Assembly (NCBI RefSeq): GCF_000565285.1
Contig: NZ_APVL01000014.1
Location: 62,001-126,000 of the forward strand
Direction: 5' to 3'
Source of the DNA: Cytobacillus firmus DS1
Lineage (GTDB): Bacteria; Bacillota; Bacilli; Bacillales; Cytobacillaceae
DNA length: 64,000 nt
Positions 1 to 7,588 of the stretch are shown one piece after another. Position 1 is the stretch's first letter; every line of letters starts with the position of its first letter. The notes below the pieces were generated by a model that saw only the letters and a list, made by a program, of their open reading frames with translations, did no database searches and had not been told where the DNA came from. A program made the position numbers and the translations under genes.

Positions 1-1
1 T

Positions 2-901
2 GTGTTTGGGGAAAGCGGGTGCGGAAAGGAGCTCTTTGTCCAGGGGCTTCATCATGCTTCCTCAAGAACTGAAGGCCCATTTATTGCCCAGAACTGTGCG
101 GCTATACCGGAGTCCTTGCTTGAAAGCATCCTTTTTGGGACTGCGAAAGGAAGCTATACAGGAGCGGTAGACCGGCCGGGGCTTTTTGAATTAGCCGATG
201 GCGGGACACTCTTTCTCGATGAAATACATGCCATGCCGATTGAGCTGCAGGCTAAACTGCTGAGGGTGCTAGAAGATGGCATTGTCCGAAGAGTAGGAAG
301 TCCGAAGAGCTCCCGGGTCAATGTACGGGTGATTGCAGCCATGAATATTCATCCAGTGGAAGCACTTGAGAAGAACCAAATGAGAAAAGATCTTTTTTAC
401 CGCTTAAATGTTCTCACTTTCGGGCTCCTGCCACTTAAGGAGAGAAAGGAAGATATTGAGTTTCTTGCACATCATTTTATAAATCTATTTAATCAGGTAT
501 TACACAAAAGCCTAGCTGGAATCGGGGATGAGGTGCTGGCTTTTTTCAGACAATATCATTGGCCGGGAAATGTCAGGGAATTAAAGCATACAATCGAATA
601 CATGATGAATGTCTGTGAAGAGGACTTTCTTAAAGCTGAGGATTTGCCAGTTATAATGAAACAGCAGCTTCTAAAGAATAAACAGGAGTCTTCACTAAAA
701 GTTCAGCCATTAAAGGCGAGTATGGAAAAGCAGGAAAAAGCTTTAATTGAAAAAGCTCTTCAAGAGACAAACGGAAATATCAAAAAAGCCGCAAAGCTAT
801 TGGAAGTTCCACGTCAGACGCTGCAATATAAACTGACAAAGTATCATATTGAAATCAATAACAGAGTCCTAGTCTGTAACACTCATGAAAGTGCCGAGTA
901 A
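2..901 (+). CDS. kamR: sigma54-dependent transcriptional activator, KamR/RocR-like, 5' end cut by window
   Basis: This is the C-terminal 299 residues of an AAA+ enhancer-binding protein; the sensor domain lies upstream of the window. Visible are Walker A GESGCGKE at the very start, a sigma54-contact loop GSYTGA (family norm GAFTGA), Walker B-type GGTLFLDEI, the arginine-finger region, and a Fis-type helix-turn-helix near residues 250-285 ([20 protein letters not shown]). It most likely activates the perfect sigma54 promoter 100 nt downstream in front of kamA, as KamR does in the B. cereus group. The name is inferred from position; a RocR-like role for another pathway is the alternative. Confidence 0.85.
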   Translation: MFGESGCGKELFVQGLHHASSRTEGPFIAQNCAAIPESLLESILFGTAKGSYTGAVDRPGLFELADGGTLFLDEIHAMPIELQAKLLRVLEDGIVRRVGSPKSSRVNVRVIAAMNIHPVEALEKNQMRKDLFYRLNVLTFGLLPLKERKEDIEFLAHHFINLFNQVLHKSLAGIGDEVLAFFRQYHWPGNVRELKHTIEYMMNVCEEDFLKAEDLPVIMKQQLLKNKQESSLKVQPLKASMEKQEKALIEKALQETNGNIKKAAKLLEVPRQTLQYKLTKYHIEINNRVLVCNTHESAE

Positions 902-915
902 TCGGCATTTTTTTT
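892..915 (+). terminator. intrinsic terminator of the activator gene
   Basis: TGCCGA, a 4-nt loop and TCGGCA are followed by eight or more T. The stop codon TAA of the activator lies in the loop. It separates the regulator from kamA. Confidence 0.85.
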
Positions 916-1001
916 CATTTAAAAGAAATGAAAATGCCTCATCAGATGCTAACAATCGCCAATCCAGAAGGCATTACATATTATAGTAAAAAAATTCAGA
1001 A

Positions 1002-1018
1002 TTGGCACGAAACTTGCA
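1002..1018 (+). promoter_or_regulatory. sigma54 (-24/-12) promoter of kamA
   Basis: TTGGCAC, 5 nt, then TTGCA: a full match to the TGGCAC-N5-TTGCW consensus with GG and GC ten bases apart. It ends about 40 nt before the kamA start and lies directly after the gene for a sigma54 activator, which is strong functional support. It also argues against any kamA start upstream of 1057. Confidence 0.92.
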
Positions 1019-1056
1019 ATATGTGTTTTATAGAAATTCATATAGGGGGAATCGAG

Positions 1057-2487
1057 ATGAAGAACTTTTTATACAAGCCGGATCGGGATTGGAAAGATAT
1101 TGAACTATGGAAGGATGTCACAGAAGAACAATGGAATGACTGGCTCTGGCAGCTGACGAACACCATTCGGACAGTTGATGATTTGAAAAAGGTGATTAAT
1201 CTTACACCTGAAGAGGAGGAAGGAGTCAGAATTTCCGCAAAAACCATCCCTTTAAATATTACACCTTATTATGCTTCACTTATGAATCCGGATGACCCGC
1301 GGTGTCCGGTGAGGATGCAATCCGTCCCTATTTCAAATGAAATCTATAAAACTAAATATGACCTTGAAGATCCGCTGCACGAGGATGAAGACGCCCCAGT
1401 TCCGGGATTAACGCACCGCTACCCTGATCGGGTCTTATTTTTGGTAACAAATCAATGTTCCATGTATTGCCGGTATTGTACAAGAAGAAGATTTTCCGGA
1501 CAAATTGGCATGGGTGTACCGAAAAAACAGCTGGATGCGGCAATCAGCTATATAAGGAGTGCTCCTCAGGTTAGAGATGTTCTCATTTCTGGCGGAGATG
1601 GACTTTTGATCAATGACAACATTCTTGAATACATCCTGAAAAATTTGCGTGAAATCGATCATGTTGAAATCATCAGGATTGGCACGAGGGCTCCTGTTGT
1701 ATTTCCCCAGCGGATCACCGAGAATTTATGCAATATCCTGAAAAAGTATCATCCAGTGTGGCTGAATACACATTTTAACACTTCCATTGAAATTACCGAA
1801 GATTCCAAGAGAGCATGTGAGATGCTGGCAAATGCCGGTGTGCCCGTGGGTAATCAATCAGTTATTTTGGCAGGCATAAACGACAGCGTTCCAATTATGA
1901 AAAGACTGATGCATGACCTTGTTAAAATCCGGGTCCGTCCTTATTATATTTACCAATGTGATCTTTCTGAAGGCATTGGCCATTTCCGGGCTCCGGTTTC
2001 GAAAGGGCTTGAAATTATTGAAGGGCTAAGGGGACATACATCCGGTTATGCTGTCCCGACCTTTGTGGTCGATGCGCCTGGCGGAGGCGGAAAGATTTCA
2101 CTGCAGCCGAATTATTTAATCTCGCAAAGTGCTGACAAAGTGGTCCTCCGCAATTTCGAAGGTGTAATCACCACTTATCCTGAGCCTGAAAACTATGTTC
2201 CAGGCCGAGCAGAAGGCTACTTTAAAGAAATTTATCCTGATATGGAAGAGAAAAAATCAAATGTGGGCATTGCCGCGCTGATGAATGACCAGCAGTTCAA
2301 CCTGGTGCCTGAAGGTCTGGCAAGACTGAATCGCCGCGTAAAATATGACAGCGACCCAGAGCACAGTTCTTTGAAAGATAAGCGGGGGAAACGGGATGAA
2401 TTAAAGGAAAAGAAATACAATGCCCAGCAGACAAAGCAGAGTCCTGCAGCAGAAGCGGGTTCAGAAGCTGCGGCTTCCAAGGAATAG
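1057..2487 (+). CDS. kamA: L-lysine 2,3-aminomutase
   Basis: Radical-SAM, PLP-dependent enzyme converting L-lysine to L-beta-lysine, the first step of lysine degradation by this route. The protein is 476 residues, close to B. subtilis YodO/KamA. Cys134, Cys138 and Cys141 form the CxxxCxxC cluster motif (CSMYCRYC). The C-terminus carries a low-complexity Ala/Glu/Ser tail. The ATG at 1057 is chosen because GGGGGA sits 7-12 nt upstream and because a start further upstream would include the sigma54 promoter. It is followed after 10 nt by yokU, so the two are probably cotranscribed. No beta-lysine acetyltransferase gene follows it, so this is probably the fatty-acid-like lysine fermentation/sporulation type rather than an osmolyte ablAB operon. 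Confidence 0.95.
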   Translation: MKNFLYKPDRDWKDIELWKDVTEEQWNDWLWQLTNTIRTVDDLKKVINLTPEEEEGVRISAKTIPLNITPYYASLMNPDDPRCPVRMQSVPISNEIYKTKYDLEDPLHEDEDAPVPGLTHRYPDRVLFLVTNQCSMYCRYCTRRRFSGQIGMGVPKKQLDAAISYIRSAPQVRDVLISGGDGLLINDNILEYILKNLREIDHVEIIRIGTRAPVVFPQRITENLCNILKKYHPVWLNTHFNTSIEITEDSKRACEMLANAGVPVGNQSVILAGINDSVPIMKRLMHDLVKIRVRPYYIYQCDLSEGIGHFRAPVSKGLEIIEGLRGHTSGYAVPTFVVDAPGGGGKISLQPNYLISQSADKVVLRNFEGVITTYPEPENYVPGRAEGYFKEIYPDMEEKKSNVGIAALMNDQQFNLVPEGLARLNRRVKYDSDPEHSSLKDKRGKRDELKEKKYNAQQTKQSPAAEAGSEAAASKE

Positions 2488-2497
2488 GAGGACAGGA

Positions 2498-2791
2498 ATG
2501 GGAAATAAATGTGCCTGGTGTGAAAGCCAAAATATAAATGAAAGCAGCGAAACGGTTTATTGGGAGCTTCCTGATGGAACAAGGGCCATCCAAATAAATG
2601 ATACACCTTCCATTTCCTGCAGGGATTGTGATATGGTTTACCAGACAGAAGAACTTGTTAAGTCGATTGAGGACCAGCTATTTTTGATTGATGTGAAAAA
2701 GATCGGAAAAGAAATAAATTATGAAAAATTGATGGAGCAGCCAAGGCTGCTGAAGCGAAATTATTTTGATTTCTCTTCCTATGATAAGTGA
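2498..2791 (+). CDS. yokU: YokU-family putative zinc-finger protein next to kamA
   Basis: A 97-residue protein with two CxxC pairs (CAWC near residue 5 and CRDC near 44) that could bind one zinc ion. Proteins of this family are known for lying beside lysine 2,3-aminomutase genes in Bacillus; their function is not established. AGGAGG ends 7 nt before the ATG, and the gene starts 10 nt after kamA stops. An in-frame ATG further upstream inside kamA has no ribosome binding site and is rejected. Confidence 0.88.
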   Translation: MGNKCAWCESQNINESSETVYWELPDGTRAIQINDTPSISCRDCDMVYQTEELVKSIEDQLFLIDVKKIGKEINYEKLMEQPRLLKRNYFDFSSYDK

Positions 2792-2800
2792 GGAAAAGGG

Positions 2801-2829
2801 CAGCCCGCAGAGATATGCGGGCTGTTTTT
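2801..2829 (+). terminator. terminator of kamA-yokU
   Basis: CAGCCCGCA / TGCGGGCTG, a 9-bp stem with a 6-nt loop, followed by TTTTT. It marks the end of the kamA operon. Confidence 0.9.
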
Positions 2830-2916
2830 AATATGTATTAGTAGACGGGCTTAGCACAATTCGATTATAGTATAAAATAAATTAATGAACGACAGAATGA
2901 AAGGGAAGGCGTTAGT

Positions 2917-3138
2917 ATGTCAAAAACTTTCTATCACTTTTTAATGAAATACAGGCATCCTTCACCAAAGGATAACATCAGCCGTTTTGCCAATGACGCA
3001 TATCAGGATCACAGCTTTCCGAAAACAGCTTATGATTATGATGAGGTAAGCTCTTACCTTGAACTGAACGGAAGCTATCTGGAGACCATGTCTATTTTCG
3101 ATGAAGCCTGGCAATTGTATATACTCTCAGAAAGCTGA
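2917..3138 (+). CDS. yozE: YozE-family SAM-like fold protein
   Basis: A 73-residue protein of the YozE (UPF0346) family, a small helical domain compared structurally with sterile-alpha-motif folds. The pattern FYxFLMKYR, FAN, AYxDHSFPK and a Tyr-rich C-terminus is characteristic. Its role is unknown. It has its own ribosome binding site (AAGGGAAGG) and a TATAGT -10-like element near 2865. In B. subtilis it also lies next to yokU and kamA, so the gene order is conserved. Confidence 0.88.
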   Translation: MSKTFYHFLMKYRHPSPKDNISRFANDAYQDHSFPKTAYDYDEVSSYLELNGSYLETMSIFDEAWQLYILSES

Positions 3139-3151
3139 ATGAACACTTTGA

Positions 3152-3178
3152 AACACTCCGCCATAGGAGTGTTTTTTA
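3152..3178 (+). terminator. terminator of yozE
   Basis: AACACTCC and GGAGTGTT arms around a short loop, followed by a T run. Confidence 0.85.
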
Positions 3179-3282
3179 TTTTGAGATGGCTGTTTGTGAT
3201 GAACGTACGGACGATTTTCATAAAAAGTGCATATACTATTGTATTCACTACTCACGACTCAGTCATTGAGAGGATGGAGGAA

Positions 3283-3978
3283 ATGAGCAAAAAGAAAAAA
3301 CCAAAGTACAAAATCGGTGATACAGTCGTGATCACTATTTATGGTACAGTCGGAAAAGTAACAGATGTAAAGTGGCTAGATGATATGTACGTCTATGAAG
3401 TCAATAAAAGTGAAGGTCTATATATGGAATCCAGCCTTCAAATGCTGTCTGAGTATGAAGGTGAGATTATGGAAAAGGAGCATATTGACATCGAATATAA
3501 ATACTTTTTTGGCGACCTGGTCCAAGTCAAGGGGTATGGTTCGGATCTTTTCAAAATCGTAGGCTTCAGGACGGAAATTTGGAGATACAAAGAAGATGCA
3601 TGGGAAGATGTTATTTATGAGCTTTCAAGAATTAATGACGGGGAATGGCTGGAAGCAGGGGAAGAAGAGCTGACACTCGTTGCGGATGCTGAAAGTGCTG
3701 ATGCATTTATTCAAAAGCTGGGGCTCCTCTATATGATTAATAAAAAAGAAAAGCTTCCTGAATTAAGGGAAACGGCACATTCTTTCCGCAGGGCAGAAAA
3801 GGAATTGCTTGAAGGGATAAAAGAAAGAAAAGTGCTTATTGATGGTTTGCTTGATATATACAATGATTATCGTATTCTTTATGAAATGTTTCAGGATGAT
3901 GAGTATAAGCATATCATGCGGGTTATACTCAGAAAGCTGAAGCATATTGCCAACAATGATGATAAGAGCACTGTGTAA
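3283..3978 (+). CDS. yodN: YodN-like protein of unknown function
   Basis: A 231-residue soluble protein with no recognised catalytic motif. The N-terminal half looks beta-rich (KIGDTVVITIYGTVGKV, a KOW/SH3-like start). The C-terminal half (about 150-230) is strongly helical and charged. Position between yozE and yozD matches B. subtilis yodN, which is the main basis for the name. AGGA of AGGATGGAGG lies 8 nt before ATG 3283; ATG 3274 is possible but badly spaced. The open frame extends upstream to 3139, yet that part overlaps the yozE terminator and is probably not translated. Confidence 0.75.
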   Translation: MSKKKKPKYKIGDTVVITIYGTVGKVTDVKWLDDMYVYEVNKSEGLYMESSLQMLSEYEGEIMEKEHIDIEYKYFFGDLVQVKGYGSDLFKIVGFRTEIWRYKEDAWEDVIYELSRINDGEWLEAGEEELTLVADAESADAFIQKLGLLYMINKKEKLPELRETAHSFRRAEKELLEGIKERKVLIDGLLDIYNDYRILYEMFQDDEYKHIMRVILRKLKHIANNDDKSTV

Positions 3979-4006
3979 AAAGCAGGCACAAAACTCTTAG
4001 CACTTT

Positions 4007-4168
4007 TTAGAGCCAGGTGACCAGGAGATACAGTAAGAATGGAATGCCAAACCATATGACGAGCTTAAACCAGGCATCTAATAGATTGCTATAAAGATTT
4101 AAAATAGAGCTTTCTTCACGATTGACATCATCTTTAATTAGCAGGGCTAGTCTGGATATACTTGACAT
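4007..4168 (-). CDS. small membrane protein, 53 residues, unrecognised
   Basis: A short reverse-strand gene with a textbook AGGAGG exactly 7 nt before the ATG. The N-terminal half is hydrophilic (IKDDVNREESS) and the C-terminal half forms one long hydrophobic helix (roughly residues 31-53) ending within a few residues of the stop. This suggests a tail-anchored, single-span membrane protein. It lies convergent to yodN and divergent from yozD. I do not recognise a family. The ribosome binding site and the amphipathic-then-hydrophobic layout are the evidence that it is real. Confidence 0.65.
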   Translation of the reverse strand: MSSISRLALLIKDDVNREESSILNLYSNLLDAWFKLVIWFGIPFLLYLLVTWL

Positions 4169-4343
4169 GTCGCTGCCTCCTCTATTTGTATAAAATGGAT
4201 TCCTGCTGGCTGTTTATCCTATATGTATGTCCTAACCGAAGAAAAATGCATCTAAAATAAAATAAAGAATATGGCTTTTCTGAAAGTTGTTCTGCATGAA
4301 TCCAGGCAGTGCTTCATACATTTTGTACAAAGGGGGCGTTGCT

Positions 4344-4517
4344 GTGAAGGAAATAGAAGTCGTAATAGATACAGAAGAAATTGCTGAGTTTTTCTTTCAT
4401 GAGCTGGCAAAAAGGGGATATGTGCCTACTGAAGGAGAATTGGATGAACTTGCAGATATCACGTTTGAATACCTGCTTCAAAAGTGCATCATTGATGAAG
4501 AAATTGAAGATGACTGA
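4344..4517 (+). CDS. yozD: YozD-family small acidic protein
   Basis: A 57-residue acidic protein starting at GTG, with AGGGGGCG ending 7 nt before it. The sequence (KEIEVVIDTEEIAEFFFHEL, then ITFEYLLQKC) matches the B. subtilis YozD pattern. Function is unknown. In B. subtilis yozD sits beside yodN, as here. A longer frame from 4287 lacks a ribosome binding site in front of its start and is rejected. Confidence 0.82.
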   Translation: MKEIEVVIDTEEIAEFFFHELAKRGYVPTEGELDELADITFEYLLQKCIIDEEIEDD

Positions 4518-4526
4518 TATAGAAAA

Positions 4527-4556
4527 ATGACGAGGAAAGGTGCTCGTCATTTTTTT
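4527..4556 (+). terminator. terminator of yozD
   Basis: ATGACGAG and CTCGTCAT arms followed by seven T. Confidence 0.88.
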
Positions 4557-4678
4557 GCGGAGCGGCTGGAACATTTATACATATTTTGAAACACTGTATT
4601 ACAAACCGTGCAGCATTTTAGTGTGTACACAGCGAATGCAGCAATTTCAAAAAAAATATTTGCTGCCTCCTCTTAAAA

Positions 4679-4707
4679 TGAAACCTTCTTGTTAATAAGT
4701 ACGTATA
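4679..4707 (+). promoter_or_regulatory. sigmaW-type ECF promoter of spo0M
   Basis: TGAAAC, 17 nt, CGTATA: a full match to the sigmaW -35/-10 consensus. It implies a leader of about 115 nt before spo0M. B. subtilis spo0M is a known sigmaW target, so element and gene agree. Confidence 0.85.
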
Positions 4708-4830
4708 TCTAAGTGAAATAAGTGCTTTGCTTATTATACAACCGATTGAGTAAAAAAATCGGCATGCAGGAAGGTAAATCTTCCATTAGTAAAGAACTAA
4801 AAATATAAAAAGAAACAGGGAGAGAAGCAT

Positions 4831-5601
4831 ATGTCATTTTTTAATAAGGTCCTGGCAAGTGTGGGAATTGGATCAGCAAAAGTGGATACGAAACTTGAGA
4901 AGGATTCAGCAGTACCTGGCGAAGCCATCAGAGGCGTGGTTGAGATTACAGGGGGCAGCACCGAACAGAAAATTGATGATATTTACCTTTCATTGAATAC
5001 GACTTACATTAAAGAATCAGATGATAAAAAATATACTGTCTCCGGTCTGATTGACCGTTTCAGACTCGCTCAATCCTTTACCCTGGCTGCGAATGAACGA
5101 AAGGAAATTCCTTTTACCTTTAACCTTCCGGCTGACACACCTTTGTCTTTTGGCAAAACGAAAATATGGGTGGCGACAGGACTGGATATTAAAAACGCGG
5201 TGGATCCTGCTGATAAGGATTATATTCGTATAATTGCAACCCCGCTTATGGACTCTGTATTGAACGCTGTTTCAAGTATGGGATTCCGTTTGCGGGAAGC
5301 AGAATGTGAACAGGCTCCGCACCGCCTTCGCAGTAGGCTGCCGTTTATCCAGGAGTTTGAATTTGTTCCAGTCTCCGGTCCTTTCAGAGGAAAGCTTGAT
5401 GAACTGGAAATTGTATTTTATCCACAGTCAAACGGTGCGACTGAGGTTATGATGCAAGTAGACCGTAAAGCGAGAGGATTAGGCGGATTCCTGGCAGAAG
5501 CACTTGAAATGGATGAAACATTTGTCCGTTTCACTGTTACAAATGCAGATATTCCTTATATGCAGCAAAAGCTTCAGTCGGTCATTGCAAAATATGCTTA
5601 G
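4831..5601 (+). CDS. spo0M: sporulation-control protein Spo0M
   Basis: A 256-residue arrestin-like beta-sandwich protein (the B. subtilis protein has 258). The family affects early sporulation and cell-cycle events in B. subtilis; it acts in the cytoplasm near the membrane. Family hallmarks are the start MSFFNKVLASVGIGSAKVDT, the charged segment around FRLREAECE, and the C-terminal FLAEALEMDE. GGGAGAGAAGC precedes the ATG. It is monocistronic, bounded by the sigmaW promoter and its own terminator. In B. subtilis it lies elsewhere in the genome, so its place inside the yod block is a local rearrangement. Confidence 0.93.
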   Translation: MSFFNKVLASVGIGSAKVDTKLEKDSAVPGEAIRGVVEITGGSTEQKIDDIYLSLNTTYIKESDDKKYTVSGLIDRFRLAQSFTLAANERKEIPFTFNLPADTPLSFGKTKIWVATGLDIKNAVDPADKDYIRIIATPLMDSVLNAVSSMGFRLREAECEQAPHRLRSRLPFIQEFEFVPVSGPFRGKLDELEIVFYPQSNGATEVMMQVDRKARGLGGFLAEALEMDETFVRFTVTNADIPYMQQKLQSVIAKYA

Positions 5602-5610
5602 TTTATGCGA

Positions 5611-5640
5611 AAACGATGGGTGATGTCCATCGTTTTTTCT
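5611..5640. terminator. bidirectional terminator between spo0M and gdpD
   Basis: AAACGATGG and CCATCGTTT arms with a 7-nt loop, T run on the + side and A run on the other. It serves two convergent genes. Confidence 0.88.
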
Positions 5641-5669
5641 TTGGCTGTTGCAGTGAAACGTTATAGCTG

Positions 5670-6527
5670 TTATGCCAGAAGTGTTTTAATTAAATCCTGT
5701 CCTTTTAAAAAGGGGGTAATGAAAGCGTACATGATTGAATCGGGGATTCGCTTCTCGTCATCGGAAATAATGCCGTGAACACCAAGCCTCTGCATGTCTG
5801 CAAATTGGTATTGTTTGCTGATGGTCCACGAGTAGATTTCATAACCGAATAATTCAGCTTGATTAATGAAGGACTTGGAAAGCAGAAGATGGTGAACAGA
5901 TAGAAAAGAGGCAAAATCGCGGTAGGATGCCAAATGAAACAAATCCAGGTGTTTGCTCAGCAGCAGGCCTGCAGGAATCTTGGGAGCCAGCTCGTGAAAT
6001 TTTTTCATTTCATTAATATGAAAAGATTGGACTTTTATCTCACTGTCGGGTTTGTAAGAGTTTAGGGTGTCTGCGAGAATTTCTGTCATGCCAGGCTGAT
6101 TTTCAGGTGATTTCATTTCAATTATAATTCCTATTTTTCCACTGACTTGTTGTAATACTTCAGTCAATAAAGGAATTTTTTCACCGGCATACGCAGGGGA
6201 AAACCAGGAGCCTGCATCCAGTTTTTTTATGTCTTTAACCGTCAAATCCTCAATTAGCCCCTCACCGTCGGTAGTGCGCAAAACATTAGCGTCATGAATA
6301 ACAACCAGCTGTTTATCCTTGCTCAGCCTTACATCTAACTCGATAAAGTCAAAACCCATTTCAATAGCTTTTTCAAACGATGCAAGCGTGTTTTCCGGTG
6401 CAAGTGCCGATGCGCCTCTATGTGCGATAGACTTAAATGGCATGAGAGGCTGAAAAAAATAAGAAATAGTCATTAATAACATTCCGATTAGGATTGAAAG
6501 CAAAACAGGCTTTTTAGATACCAGCAA
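5670..6527 (-). CDS. membrane-anchored glycerophosphodiester phosphodiesterase
   Basis: GDPD-family TIM-barrel enzyme that splits glycerophosphodiesters to glycerol 3-phosphate and an alcohol. The metal/catalytic motif HRGASALAPENTLASF (paired with E-L-D and the HD of VVIHDA) is intact. Residues about 8-28 form one membrane helix, so the enzyme is probably anchored outside the cell. Start choice: GGAGGTGAT is followed 4 nt later by TTG at 6527, giving ideal spacing and 285 residues. ATG 6533 and GTG 6536 lie inside the Shine-Dalgarno sequence. A cre-like site lies 53 nt upstream, suggesting catabolite control. Confidence 0.88.
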   Translation of the reverse strand: MLVSKKPVLLSILIGMLLMTISYFFQPLMPFKSIAHRGASALAPENTLASFEKAIEMGFDFIELDVRLSKDKQLVVIHDANVLRTTDGEGLIEDLTVKDIKKLDAGSWFSPAYAGEKIPLLTEVLQQVSGKIGIIIEMKSPENQPGMTEILADTLNSYKPDSEIKVQSFHINEMKKFHELAPKIPAGLLLSKHLDLFHLASYRDFASFLSVHHLLLSKSFINQAELFGYEIYSWTISKQYQFADMQRLGVHGIISDDEKRIPDSIMYAFITPFLKGQDLIKTLLA

Positions 6528-6579
6528 ATTCATCACCTCCAGGTAAAAGTTTTATACATAATATGCAGAATAAACAATT

Positions 6580-6594
6580 TTGAAAGCGTTTTCC
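6580..6594. promoter_or_regulatory. cre-like CcpA site upstream of gdpD
   Basis: TTGAAAGCGTTTTCC matches the cre consensus WTGNAANCGNWNNCW except at the last base. It would overlap the -35 region of a plausible gdpD promoter on the reverse strand (TTTCAA, 16 nt, TATTAT), so repression is the expected effect. Confidence 0.55.
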
Positions 6595-6790
6595 TAGCAA
6601 AAAAAACCGTTAATCGACAAAAATAGTACTTTTTTGATGGAGGAAACGACAAGAAAAAAAGCTAATTAAACAGTAATAAAAAGTGGTTCACGGAGTTTTA
6701 GGCAACTGTCAGAACAAACGTCATAAGGATGTTTGGTGTATTAGAGTCAGCCAAAAATAGCGGATGCTGGGAATAAGAGGGGGATGCCAT

Positions 6791-7099
6791 ATGCTGAAGG
6801 AATTAACAAGAATCAAAAGAAGAGAGTATGATGTTACGATCTTTCAAACACCTGAATTCAGGGGCAAAAAAGGCTTTCAGCAAGTATATCGCCTAAATGT
6901 CGAAGCTTTAACTCATGAGGAATGTCTTGAATCAGTTTTTAGAAAGTTTAATGTGCATGACCGGATCCCCGGAGATTTTGATGGCCGATTTATTTCCACA
7001 GGAGATATACTCTATATTGATGAAGGAAGAAGAGGGCAATTTTATTATCAGCTAAAGCCGGGCGGCTGGGAAGAAGTTAATAGGATACATATTAGATAA
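6791..7099 (+). CDS. yodL: YodL-family protein
   Basis: A 102-residue protein. The C-terminal block (FNVHDRIPGDFDGRFISTGD then GQFYYQLKPGGWE) matches YodL. In B. subtilis YodL is a sporulation-associated protein that affects cell shape through the MreB/Mbl system when overproduced. GAGGGGG lies 8-14 nt before ATG 6791, which decides against the in-frame start at 6764. It precedes deoD and yodJ as in B. subtilis. Confidence 0.78.
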   Translation: MLKELTRIKRREYDVTIFQTPEFRGKKGFQQVYRLNVEALTHEECLESVFRKFNVHDRIPGDFDGRFISTGDILYIDEGRRGQFYYQLKPGGWEEVNRIHIR

Positions 7100-7105
7100 T
7101 TGAGA

Positions 7106-7140
7106 AAACAGGAGGGCATAACAGCTCTCCTGTTTATTTT
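7106..7140. terminator. bidirectional terminator after yodL
   Basis: AAACAGGAG and CTCCTGTTT arms, T-rich on the + side. It also ends the reverse-strand pair of small genes whose last stop codon is at 7143. Confidence 0.8.
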
Positions 7141-7142
7141 TA

Positions 7143-7292
7143 TTAATCGGTTATGTGTGATCCCGGACTGTTTTTGCGTTTGTTGGCTGTGAATTCCTTG
7201 CCATGAGCTTCCTGCTCTGCAACAATGGCTTCAGCAGGAATATGATTATTCTTCTTGGGTGAATTTATACGGTTGCGGTGCTTTTTGCCCAT
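7143..7292 (-). CDS. small basic protein, 49 residues, possibly spore-associated
   Basis: GGAGGG lies 7 nt before the ATG at 7292. The protein is very hydrophilic and Lys/Asn/His-rich at the start (MGKKHRNRINSPKKNNHIP) with an acidic centre (AEAIVAEQEAH) and a basic tail. It has no hydrophobic core, like many minor small acid-soluble spore proteins. I do not recognise the family. It starts 15 nt after the stop of the 42-residue gene at 7308-7436, so the two probably form one transcript. The spore role is inference from composition only. Confidence 0.65.
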   Translation of the reverse strand: MGKKHRNRINSPKKNNHIPAEAIVAEQEAHGKEFTANKRKNSPGSHITD

Positions 7293-7307
7293 ATTAAGTC
7301 CCTCCGC

Positions 7308-7436
7308 TTATCGATTACTTTTTGTTTTGACTGTTTTGGATGTATTAGGCTCGGTATTAGCTCTGGAAGACGGATTTGTCTCATTGGCATGCTGGACTGC
7401 CTGCCTGAGTTTTTTGCTCATTCCTTTTTGCGGCAT
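7308..7436 (-). CDS. small hydrophilic protein, 42 residues, possibly spore-associated
   Basis: AGGAGG lies 7-8 nt before the ATG at 7436. The protein reads MPQKGMSKKLRQAVQHANET, then a Ser/Thr/Asn-rich stretch ending in Lys-Ser-Asn-Arg. Composition (no Cys or Trp, Gln/Asn/Ser/Thr/Lys-rich) is like minor spore proteins. The longer frame beginning at 7493 has no ribosome binding site. It is first of a two-gene reverse-strand unit between yodL and deoD. Confidence 0.62.
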   Translation of the reverse strand: MPQKGMSKKLRQAVQHANETNPSSRANTEPNTSKTVKTKSNR

Positions 7437-7588
7437 GATTACAACCTCCTTTGGAAAAGCTAAAATTAGCTTTCCCCCATAGAGAAAAAACATGCCCTGT
7501 CTTATTTGTTTCTAACTGATGGCACATATGGTATAGTGTGACTTGGAAGCATTTACAGCGGCTTCAGAACTAATTTGGAGGTTAATTT

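Noticed and set aside
2232..2606. Reverse-strand frames across the kamA/yokU junction
   Set aside because: Shadow of real genes; low-complexity, no start signals.
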